A stretch of 5,481 bases of DNA from an uncultured Ruminococcus sp. (GTDB taxonomy: Bacteria; Bacillota; Clostridia; Oscillospirales; Ruminococcaceae): the NCBI GenBank assembly GCA_945835085.1, contig CAMAIG010000133.1, positions 1-5,481 on the forward strand, given 5' to 3'. This document shows, one piece after another, positions 1 to 5,481 of this stretch. A program made the translations under genes and the position numbers. Under the pieces are notes generated by a model. The model was not told where the DNA came from. It searched no databases and worked only from the letters and a program-made list of their open reading frames with translations. The number at the start of each line of letters is the position of its first letter. The stretch's first letter is position 1.

Positions 1-362
1 CCGCCTGTGAATGATGCAAATTGCTTTGTAATTGATACACCGTCTGTGTTTTTTGACTCAAAAACGAAGAACTTGTTTACAAAGAAAGCAAATATCAGCG
101 AAACTATCCATGCAATGACGGTTGCGGCGGAGGAGGGTATTGCAGAGCTTTCCATAGCCTTCACGACCGAGGAGAATGTCCGTTCTTCAAGACCCGAAAA
201 ATCGGTAAAAGCAAGCCGCAGACCGAAATGGACCACATAGTTAAGTATCGTGGTCAAAGCTCCGTAAAAAATATAAATTATGGCGTTTTCAAATTTCAGA
301 CAAAGCTTTTCAAGCGGTCCCGGAAGGATCGCATATATTTTTCTGAAAAATTCTTTATTCAT
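1..362 (-). CDS. GtrA-family membrane protein, N-terminal 120 residues (3' end cut by window edge)
   Basis: The gene starts at ATG (360-362) and stays open to the window edge, so the C-terminal part is missing. An AAAGGA ribosome binding site at 371-376 lies 8 nt upstream. The product begins MNKEFFRKIYAILPG. It has a hydrophobic segment at about 28-50 containing YGALTTILNYVV and another at about 78-101 containing WIVSLIFAFFVNKFFVFES. These match the first and second membrane segments of the GtrA-like family (small proteins with about four helices), including the G-x-x-T-T-x-x-N-Y motif and the W-I-x-x-x-x-A-F-x-x-N-K-x-x-V-F motif. Known members flip undecaprenyl-phosphate-linked sugars across the inner membrane or assist glycosyltransferases in decorating cell-wall or O-antigen glycans. 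The substrate cannot be told here. The loop between the two helices (about 52-77) looks somewhat long for the family. The gene lies 154 nt downstream of the large gene on the same strand. The family call is from recognised motifs; the function is inferred from the family. Confidence 0.85.
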   Translation of the reverse strand, partial: MNKEFFRKIYAILPGPLEKLCLKFENAIIYIFYGALTTILNYVVHFGLRLAFTDFSGLEERTFSSVVKAMESSAIPSSAATVIAWIVSLIFAFFVNKFFVFESKNTDGVSITKQFASFTG

Positions 363-370
363 AGAGAATG

Positions 371-376
371 TCCTTT
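371..376 (-). promoter_or_regulatory. Ribosome binding site of the GtrA-family gene
   Basis: The minus strand reads AAAGGA followed by an 8-nt spacer and ATG. This supports the chosen start at 362. Confidence 0.7.
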
Positions 377-410
377 ATACTAAACACTCATTGAATTATG
401 GAAATCTCTC

Positions 411-444
411 GCCGCAAAACCGCATATATCAAAGCTTTTGCGGC
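411..444. repeat. Perfect 9-bp inverted repeat in the intergenic gap
   Basis: GCCGCAAAA at 411-419 is the exact reverse complement of TTTTGCGGC at 436-444, around a 16-nt loop. It lies about 50 nt upstream of the GtrA-family start and behind the first hairpin after the large gene. The A and T runs are inside the stem and no T-tract follows on either strand, so it is not a standard intrinsic terminator. It could be a second weak terminator, an mRNA-stabilising hairpin or a protein-binding site. The symmetry is seen directly; the role is unknown. Confidence 0.5.
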
Positions 445-475
445 AGTTTCTAATGGTGTTTACTATTACATATTA

Positions 476-507
476 ATCCGCCGTCCCCGACAAAGGAAAC
501 GGCGGAT
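476..507 (-). terminator. Hairpin behind the large gene, weak intrinsic terminator or 3' stabiliser
   Basis: Ten nucleotides after the TGA stop (517-519), the minus strand forms ATCCGCCGT (507-499) paired perfectly with ACGGCGGAT (484-476). The stem is 9 bp and GC-rich, with a 14-nt loop. Placement directly after a stop is typical of a terminator. The sequence after the stem on the minus strand is TTAATATGTAATAG, which is not a real U-tract, so termination is probably incomplete and read-through into the GtrA-family gene is plausible. Confidence 0.5.
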
Positions 508-516
508 ATGTGATTA

Positions 517-3500
517 TCAGTGAATGAGCTTGTTTCCGCATTCAGCGCAGAATTTAGCAGTATCGCTTGTGATCTTTGCACCGCACTGATCGCAGAATTT
601 CATACGCATTACAGGCTTGGGAGCCTCTGCGGGCTTAGGTGCTTCTGCAGGTTTAGCAGCGGGAGCAGCAGGCTTAGGAGCTTCTGCTGGCTTAACTTCG
701 GGAGCAGCAGGCTTAGGAGCCTCTGCGGGCTTAGCAGCGGGAGCAGCAGGCTTGGGAGCTTCTGCGGGCTTAGCCGAGCCGTCAATATGTGTTATAGGCT
801 TGACCTCCGGAATAGGTGAAACAACAACTTCAATTGGCTTGATGGGCTTGATAGGCTCGATGGGCTTGATAGGAGCGGGTGCCGGTGCGTCTGCCGGCTT
901 TGCTTCGGAAGGCTTTGCATCTGCGGGCTTTACCTCCTCGGTAGGCTTAACAGGCTCAGCAGGCTTTTCGGGAGCCTTTTCGGCTTCTTCTGCCTTCTTG
1001 CGGGCTGCTTCGATCTCAAGGCGCTCATTTTCAAGCTCCTGGATCTTTGCTTCCTCGGCAGCCTTCAGTTCTTCAGCCTCACGAAGCTTTTCGGTCGACT
1101 TATCCTTCTGAACAAGGCTTAATACATAGTTGATGACCTTAGCGGCATTTTCAACAAGCTTCTTATCAATACCGTTAGGAAGCTCGGCAGACTTTCCGTC
1201 CTTCTCAACGACATGAAGTGTGGTTGCAAAAAGTCCCTTCTTTGCTTCAAAGCGTTCAATCTGCTCAACGTTGATATGACCGAAGCCGTTTTTGCTCTTA
1301 TAATAGAGTGAATCTACCGTAAGCATATAAGCTTCATCTGTCCTGCCCTGAGTTACCTCATGGATAAGGAGAGGAAGCTCAAACTGTTCAAGGCTTGCAA
1401 ATGCTTTGCAAACTGCTACGAACTGGCTTTCAAATACCTTTGAAAGACCGGGAACATAGAAGTGAACGCCTGTGATATTGTTCTGACCCATTGCGTCCTT
1501 GAGCTTTTCGACATAGGCATCTCTTTCTCTGGTCTTAAGGTCAGTAATATGAAGCTCGACCTGAGTGATATAGCGCTTCTTGTCTGCAGGATCGATATCC
1601 ATTTCGTTGATGTCCTTGATAAGCTCATAGCTGCGGCGCTCTGTGAAGCTGCCGAGATTTTTGCACTTTGCATCAAGGATTCCGCGGTCTGCCTCACGGA
1701 TCTTGGCATTGACCTTGCCAACATATCTCTGGAGCATATCCTCGGGGCAGTTGTTTTCGTTCTTCACGATCCTTTCCATCAGAACGATAAGCTCTGCACG
1801 GGACATACTGTTGATCTTTTCGGTGAGCTTTGTAAAATACTTGACATGGCGGTCTGTGATAGCCTCTTCCACCTTCTTGATATAGGGGAAAGTGATCTCG
1901 GGAGTGAAGTCGCCGTCGGAGATCTTTTCCTTCATCTCATGGAGCTTAGCGAGATCTGCGTCCATGGTGCCTGCGGTGATCTTATCAAGCTCTGCTCTTT
2001 CGAGAGCATTGCCTCTTTCCTTGCACTTTGCAACGGAAGCCTCATAAAGCTTTGCGTCCAGGGTGGGTTTGCGCTTGTCAAGCTCTTCGATGAATTTATC
2101 AAGCTCTTCCATGTTGAGCTTTTCGATGGAAGCCATCTGCTTGTCAAATTCAGCCTTGTCGATCTGACGAAGACGAGTTGTGATCTGCTCAATATAAGGC
2201 TTGCCTGCCTCGGCGTATTCGGGAGTTTCATCAATAGTATGCTTCATGCTCTGGAGCTTATCCTTGGGAGCGTTTGCAATATTCTTGCAAAGCTCGGAAA
2301 GCTCTGTCTTGATAAGCTCGGCAGTGCGCTTGTCGATCTGTTCGATATATTTTGCGGAAAGCTCCTTGTCGAAATCGTCGCCTGTGAGGGCTTCTCTGAG
2401 CTTGGAAAGCTCCTTTCTCGGTGTGTTTGCAATATTCTTGCAGAGCTTTTCAAGCTCGGATTTCATCAGGCTGATCTCCTGCTTGCGGACCTTTTCAAGG
2501 TAAGGAGCCTTGTTTTCCTTGCGCATTTCAAGAGCGTTGATATCTGCGGTAAGCTTTTCAAGCTCGGGCTTTTTGAGCTTGTCAATGTTCTTGCACATAT
2601 CGGCAAGCTTGTCGTTTTCAATCTTGTTGATGCGGTTGTCGATATCGGTGAAATACTTCTTGGTATATTCGGGATCGTACTTTTTGTCCTTAAGCTTTTC
2701 GGAAAGCTCGGCAAGAGCAGGCTTGTCGGAATTAGCGATATTCTTGCAAAGCTCGTCAACTTCCTTGTTGTAAAGTGCCTTTCTTCTTGCGGCAATGCTT
2801 TCAAAGCTCTGAGCAGTAAGCTCTTCGGGATACTTTGCGTCGCCGAGCTTCTTTTCAAGCTCGTCAAGCTTTGCAAAGTCCATATTGGCAATATCCTTGC
2901 AAAGTGCAGCGATCTCTTCCTTTGTAAGTGCCTTTGCTCTTTCCTCGGTCATTGGCATATACTTGGAAACGATGCTCTCGGGATACTTGCCGCTCTTAAG
3001 CTCTGTAACGACAGCGTCCAGGGCAGCCTTGTCCATCTTGGGAATGCCGTCGCACTTCTTGGAGAATTCTGCATTGTCAAGCTCAATAACTCTTTCATCG
3101 AGCTGAGGAATGTATTTTTCGGTAAAGGATTTCTTGTATTTGCAGGACTTGATGATCTCACGCAGCTCTGCGATCTTTGCCTTGTCGGCAGTTTTGATAA
3201 CGGAGAATACGTTGATGACCTCCTGCTCCTCAAGGGTATTGTATCTTGCGGTAATATCCTTGATATAAGGAGCCTTGAGAGCGGGACGGCACTTGACAGC
3301 GTCAAGCTTCTCTGACATTGCGTCAAGGGTCTTCTTATCCGCAGCACCGATATTAACGCAGATATCCGCAAGAGATTTTCTTGCAAAGCCATCTCTTGCA
3401 TCGTTTATCTTAGCGGTGAAATGTCTTGTGAACATGGGGCTGTACTTGCCGGAAGCAAGAGCCTTTTCAAGGGAATCTGCCTTAGCTTCATCGGGTATCT

Positions 3501-5187
3501 CCTTGAACATCTCGGTAAGCTCTTTAAGACCTGCGCTGAGAATGCACTCGTCGATCCTTGCCTTGTAGGGAGCAGCCAGAACTTCATCAAAGCCGCCCTC
3601 GGAAATTTTCTTTTTGAGAGCTTCAAGCTCCTCGGGCTTTTTGAGAGTAAGACCTGTGCAAAGTATCTCCAGCTGATTTTTCTCGCAGTCATTGAGAGCG
3701 AGCTTTATCTTAAGAAGGTATCTGCCTGTTGTCTTCTTGTCAAGGGGCATATCATAAATATATTTTCTGAGCTTTTTCAGCTCTTCTTCGCTGAGAGCGG
3801 AGAGGTCGGAGCACATATCGGCAAGCTCCTTCTCGTTCTTAACAGCCTTTTCCATATCCTGCACAGTATCGAAAACTGTGCCGTTATAAGTGCGGCTCTC
3901 TATCTCAAATTTCTCGCAGTAATCGGCGATCTCCTTGAGAACGGGGATATTTTTGAGCTTATACTTAGCCGCAGCCTTGCTGATATCCTCGGAAACAACG
4001 GAAGCCTCGGAGCCTGAGCAGCAAAGCTTGCCGTCCTCGCCTCTGAATCCATCGGGGATATATGCTTCGCTCAGATACTTGCCAAGCTCTTCTGCATTGA
4101 GAGCCTCGCTGCCCCAGTATTCGGATATGTTTTCGATATTTTCAGCGTCTGCGGGAGAAGCTGCACGAGCAAGATTAAATACGGCGGGACAAGCGGGACG
4201 GACGGTGAGCAGTGCGCTTACGTCCTTCTTGATCTCCTCGGGAGAAGCGGAGGAAAGCTCAATAGCACGAAGAGCTTCCTTAGCTTTCTTTTCATCGGGG
4301 ATAGAATATTTAAAGCCATATGTATTCTTTTCGGAAACAAGCTTTCTGAATGCTTCTGCAAGCTTATCCTTTTCGGTAATTCCTTCAAAATCCTTTTCGG
4401 TAAGCTTGACTCCGCACTTATCCGCAGCCTTTATCATGAACTGAAGGCAGAATGTGTTTGAGTCGAACTTATAGCCGGCAGTATTGAAAGCGTCTGCGTT
4501 TGCTTCGGCTGTTTTAAGGATATCGTCAAGGATCTTCAGGCTCTTGTCAAGCTCTGCACAGCGTGATTCCGACGGGTCGGTAATGATCTTGCCGCCGAAA
4601 AGGTCAAACTCGGTTTCGCCCGATATTTCAAGGCAGGAGAAATCAGAAAGTTCGCTGTCCAGATAGTCATTGAGCTTTTTCGTTATATCATCGCTGCTGA
4701 GAACTGCGGGAGCTTCGGGAGAGCTTTTTGTGTAAAGAAAATCGTTTGTGAACTTCTTGAAATGCTGGATAACATTAGTGAGAGGAGTAACAGGCGCATA
4801 GGGCTTGCCCTCCTGCTTCATGTGTTCCTCACTTATAATAAGTGTGTCGTGCTTTCCGTCGATCATCCAGTCGGCTGCCTCAAAAGCCTTTGTATAAAGC
4901 AGGTCGGTAATGTAAACAACGCCGTTCTGAGCGGCAATATCTCTTGCTTCTGCGATCTTGAAGGGGCGGAACTCCTCACCGTCCTCGCTCATAAGGAGCA
5001 TATCGGACATGCGGCAGATATTCAGACTGTTACTTTTTGCCTCCTCGGGTGTGCATGGTGCATAGATCAGTCCGTCACTGAGAGGGTGACAGAAAAGCAT
5101 TCCCGACTCAAAGTATTTCTCGGTAAATGCCTCCGCAAAGTTGGTGCAGGCTGACTTGAATTGGCTGTAATCCTTATAGATTTCCAC
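517..5187 (-). CDS. Giant repeat-rich cytoplasmic protein with C-terminal zinc ribbon, unknown function
   Basis: The product is 1556 residues from a GTG start. A GGGAGG site (5198-5203) lies 10 nt upstream of this GTG. The in-frame GTG at 5247 would add 20 residues but has no comparable site. No signal peptide or membrane helix is visible. Residues about 1-165 form a mixed alpha/beta region I cannot assign. Residues 165-450 are mostly helical and end in a short NGTVFDT turn (435-441). Residues 452-1220 are fifteen tandem repeats of 50-54 residues, best conserved at 757-1011 (LCKNIAN-type units). Residues about 1235-1360 alternate strand-like stretches (YMLTVDSLYYKSKNGFGHI) and end in a helix, resembling bacterial PH-like folds; this is a pattern guess. 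A charged coiled coil (about 1361-1405) and a Pro/Ala/Lys linker with 13-residue repeats follow. Cys1532, Cys1535, Cys1547 and Cys1550 form a C-x2-C-x11-C-x2-C zinc ribbon. No catalytic motif was found. A scaffold or adaptor role is inferred. The reading frame is intact throughout. Confidence 0.95.
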   Translation of the reverse strand: MEIYKDYSQFKSACTNFAEAFTEKYFESGMLFCHPLSDGLIYAPCTPEEAKSNSLNICRMSDMLLMSEDGEEFRPFKIAEARDIAAQNGVVYITDLLYTKAFEAADWMIDGKHDTLIISEEHMKQEGKPYAPVTPLTNVIQHFKKFTNDFLYTKSSPEAPAVLSSDDITKKLNDYLDSELSDFSCLEISGETEFDLFGGKIITDPSESRCAELDKSLKILDDILKTAEANADAFNTAGYKFDSNTFCLQFMIKAADKCGVKLTEKDFEGITEKDKLAEAFRKLVSEKNTYGFKYSIPDEKKAKEALRAIELSSASPEEIKKDVSALLTVRPACPAVFNLARAASPADAENIENISEYWGSEALNAEELGKYLSEAYIPDGFRGEDGKLCCSGSEASVVSEDISKAAAKYKLKNIPVLKEIADYCEKFEIESRTYNGTVFDTVQDMEKAVKNEKELADMCSDLSALSEEELKKLRKYIYDMPLDKKTTGRYLLKIKLALNDCEKNQLEILCTGLTLKKPEELEALKKKISEGGFDEVLAAPYKARIDECILSAGLKELTEMFKEIPDEAKADSLEKALASGKYSPMFTRHFTAKINDARDGFARKSLADICVNIGAADKKTLDAMSEKLDAVKCRPALKAPYIKDITARYNTLEEQEVINVFSVIKTADKAKIAELREIIKSCKYKKSFTEKYIPQLDERVIELDNAEFSKKCDGIPKMDKAALDAVVTELKSGKYPESIVSKYMPMTEERAKALTKEEIAALCKDIANMDFAKLDELEKKLGDAKYPEELTAQSFESIAARRKALYNKEVDELCKNIANSDKPALAELSEKLKDKKYDPEYTKKYFTDIDNRINKIENDKLADMCKNIDKLKKPELEKLTADINALEMRKENKAPYLEKVRKQEISLMKSELEKLCKNIANTPRKELSKLREALTGDDFDKELSAKYIEQIDKRTAELIKTELSELCKNIANAPKDKLQSMKHTIDETPEYAEAGKPYIEQITTRLRQIDKAEFDKQMASIEKLNMEELDKFIEELDKRKPTLDAKLYEASVAKCKERGNALERAELDKITAGTMDADLAKLHEMKEKISDGDFTPEITFPYIKKVEEAITDRHVKYFTKLTEKINSMSRAELIVLMERIVKNENNCPEDMLQRYVGKVNAKIREADRGILDAKCKNLGSFTERRSYELIKDINEMDIDPADKKRYITQVELHITDLKTRERDAYVEKLKDAMGQNNITGVHFYVPGLSKVFESQFVAVCKAFASLEQFELPLLIHEVTQGRTDEAYMLTVDSLYYKSKNGFGHINVEQIERFEAKKGLFATTLHVVEKDGKSAELPNGIDKKLVENAAKVINYVLSLVQKDKSTEKLREAEELKAAEEAKIQELENERLEIEAARKKAEEAEKAPEKPAEPVKPTEEVKPADAKPSEAKPADAPAPAPIKPIEPIKPIKPIEVVVSPIPEVKPITHIDGSAKPAEAPKPAAPAAKPAEAPKPAAPEVKPAEAPKPAAPAAKPAEAPKPAEAPKPVMRMKFCDQCGAKITSDTAKFCAECGNKLIH
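520..597 (-). other. C-terminal zinc-ribbon domain of the giant protein
   Basis: Residues 1531-1556 read FCDQCGAKI, a short turn, then FCAECGNKLIH. Two CxxCG knuckles 11 residues apart are the signature of the small zinc-ribbon domains common at the ends of Firmicutes multidomain proteins. They usually bind one zinc ion structurally and may serve protein or nucleic-acid contacts. Here the ribbon ends the protein right before the stop codon. Such ribbons are more often N-terminal in this group, so C-terminal placement after a long flexible linker is notable. Confidence 0.85.
613..774 (-). repeat. 39-bp tandem repeats encoding a Pro/Ala/Lys linker
   Basis: Residues 1472-1525 consist of units of 13 residues (39 bp): AKPAEAPKPAAPA, AKPAEAPKPAAPE, VKPAEAPKPAAPA, then a 9-residue partial unit and a 6-residue AEAPKP remnant. 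The DNA copies are close to each other (on the plus strand each holds GGCTTAGGAGC or GGCTTGGGAGC). They differ mainly at third codon positions, as expected of a slippage-derived array kept in frame. The 39-bp period is a multiple of three, so copy number can change without a frameshift. The product is an extended, flexible spacer between the coiled coil and the zinc ribbon. Confidence 0.9.
829..870 (-). repeat. Short KPI/EPI repeat in the linker
   Basis: Residues 1440-1453 read IKPIEPIKPIKPIE, a three-residue Lys/Glu-Pro-Ile periodicity encoded by 9-bp units (ATAGGCTCGATGGGCTTG on the plus strand). It is a second, distinct low-complexity block in the same linker, likely a stiff polyproline-like stretch. 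Confidence 0.75.
1528..3834 (-). repeat. Fifteen tandem 50-54-residue helical repeats (about 150-160 bp each)
   Basis: Aligning the protein by eye gives units starting at residues 452, 502, 554, 604, 655, 706, 757, 808, 859, 910, 961, 1012, 1065, 1115 and 1169, ending at 1220. The consensus is roughly x-E-L-x-x-L-C-K-N-I-A-N, then K-x-x-L-x-x-L-x-x-x-L, a Lys-Tyr/Phe near position 30, a K-x-Y-I-x-x-I near 37-42 and Arg near 45. Each unit looks like three helices. The Cys at position 7 is present in about ten units and replaced mostly by Phe, Met or Leu in the rest, so it is probably a buried core position, not a metal ligand. Five central units (757-1011) share CK(D/N)I, pointing to later duplications there. 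The DNA echoes this with recurring GCAATATTCTTGCA-like segments on the plus strand near 2275, 2431, 2737 and 2888. Confidence 0.85.
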
Positions 5188-5313
5188 GGCTATAATTCCT
5201 CCCGATAATGTATTATTGATTGCTGCGGAACGTGGTAAATGCGGCACAGATAACCCATTGACAACACTTTTAGGCTAATGTGGTGTACATTTGCCCGTAT
5301 TTCCGCACTAATT
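5188..5313 (-). promoter_or_regulatory. 5' leader of the giant gene, about 125 nt
   Basis: From the expected transcription start near 5313 to the GTG there are about 125 nt without a major gene. The leader begins with TGCGGAA (5307-5301), which is the exact complement of TTCCGCA (5230-5224), so the first bases of the transcript could pair with a segment about 20 nt upstream of the ribosome binding site. A 22-codon ORF (5258-5190) runs through the ribosome binding site and stops 2 nt before the GTG. I do not recognise a known riboswitch or T-box in it. Confidence 0.45.
5198..5203 (-). promoter_or_regulatory. Strong ribosome binding site deciding the GTG start of the giant gene
   Basis: GGGAGG on the minus strand is followed by a 10-nt spacer and GTG at 5187. 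The upstream GTG at 5247 has only a weak GGGTTAT before it, so translation from 5187 is preferred. The spacer is slightly longer than the usual 6-9 nt. Confidence 0.8.
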
Positions 5314-5326
5314 ATAATCATTATAA
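5312..5326. promoter_or_regulatory. 15-bp palindrome overlapping the -10 box, possible operator
   Basis: TTATAATCATTATAA is symmetric around the central C and covers the -10 hexamer and the likely start point. It places a second TATAAT at 5316-5311 that lacks a spaced -35. It could be a repressor site, or simply a chance duplication in AT-rich DNA. Confidence 0.3.
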
Positions 5327-5348
5327 CAAAAAAATCCAATGATGTCAA
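5320..5348 (-). promoter_or_regulatory. Perfect-consensus SigA/sigma-70 promoter of the giant gene
   Basis: The minus strand carries TTGACA at 5348-5343 and TATAAT at 5325-5320 separated by exactly 17 nt, with a run of seven T in the spacer. Both hexamers match the housekeeping consensus at all six positions. The start point should fall near 5313. AT-rich sequence upstream (about 5355-5385) could act as an UP element. A promoter this good suggests strong expression unless it is repressed. Confidence 0.9.
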
Positions 5349-5481
5349 CGAGAGATTAGACTATTTTATACAAAAATATTGCGGATTTGATTTGTTACTT
5401 TTGCATAACAGCAGGGATTTTTTCGGCGAAATGGTTGATTATATCAAGCTGATATTGTTATCTTTGAACAAAAAAAGCTGT
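5349..5481. other. AT-rich intergenic DNA upstream of the promoter, no gene seen
   Basis: All three minus-strand frames hit stop codons soon after the window edge, so no minus-strand gene enters here as an intact frame. At the very edge the minus strand reads ACAGC followed by seven T (5476-5470), which would fit the 3' half of a terminator stem and U-tract from a gene beyond the window; the other half is outside, so this is unproven. A small perfect inverted repeat, ATATCA (5441-5446) with TGATAT (5450-5455), lies nearby. Plus-strand frames are open to the edge but lack a ribosome binding site. Confidence 0.4.

Noticed and set aside
7..240. 77-codon plus-strand open frame at the left edge
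   Set aside because: It lies opposite the GtrA-family gene, which has family motifs and a ribosome binding site. The plus-strand product shows no recognisable feature.
617..1111. Plus-strand open frame encoding a Gly/Ala/Ser-rich protein
   Set aside because: It is the antisense of the Pro/Ala/Lys linker. The repetitive glycine-rich product simply reflects the reverse complement of proline and alanine codons.
1462..3315. 617-codon open frame on the plus strand, opposite the repeat array
   Set aside because: It is in exact codon register with the minus-strand gene. Stops there need TTA, CTA or TCA codons in the real gene, which are rare in it. Its Leu/Ile/Val-rich product is the mirror of Glu (GAG to CTC) and Lys (AAG to CTT) codons, and it has no ribosome binding site evidence.
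1528..3834. Regular DNA repeats at about 150 bp considered as a CRISPR-like or satellite array
   Set aside because: The period follows codons and the similarity is stronger in protein than in DNA. There are no short identical repeats with unique spacers.
5188..5247. 20-residue N-terminal extension of the giant protein from the GTG at 5247
   Set aside because: No good ribosome binding site precedes it, whereas GGGAGG fits the GTG at 5187. The extension would also translate through that site.
5258..5295. TTGACA on the plus strand as a rightward promoter
   Set aside because: No -10 hexamer lies at 16-18 nt; the sequence there is TGGTGT. No supported plus-strand gene follows.
5401..5481. Plus-strand open frame running off the right edge (ATG at 5431)
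   Set aside because: No ribosome binding site at usable distance, only 17 codons visible and no recognisable motif. It also carries the A-tract that may be a terminator tail of a minus-strand neighbour.

Overview
The window looks like chromosomal DNA of a low-to-mid GC Firmicute, most likely a Ruminococcus-like clostridium. This rests on a textbook SigA promoter, a strong GGGAGG ribosome binding site, and a very large Lys/Glu/Ala-rich cytoplasmic protein ending in a Firmicutes-style zinc ribbon. The taxon is inferred from style only; no marker gene is present.

Both genes read on the minus strand, so the biological order runs from right to left. At the right edge (5349-5481) is non-coding, AT-rich DNA. 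A perfect-consensus promoter follows (5320-5348), then a leader of about 125 nt, then a 1556-residue gene (517-5187). A GC-rich hairpin lies directly behind its stop codon, and a second inverted repeat sits in the 154-nt gap. The left edge holds the first 120 codons of a GtrA-family membrane protein, cut off by the window.

The large gene dominates the window. Its product has no signal peptide and no membrane segment. In order it has a globular N-terminal region of unknown type (about 1-165), a mostly helical region (about 165-450), fifteen degenerate tandem repeats of 50-54 residues (452-1220), a compact alpha/beta domain that may be PH-like (about 1235-1360), a charged coiled coil (about 1361-1405), a Pro/Ala/Lys-rich linker with 13-residue repeats (about 1406-1527), and a four-cysteine zinc ribbon (1531-1556). 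I do not recognise a named family for the whole protein. The architecture suggests a long intracellular scaffold or adaptor rather than an enzyme.

The two genes have no clear functional link. The GtrA-like gene could be reached by read-through, because the hairpin between them lacks a good U-tract and I see no convincing promoter in the gap. GtrA proteins act in lipid-linked sugar translocation for cell-surface glycans; nothing in the large protein points there.
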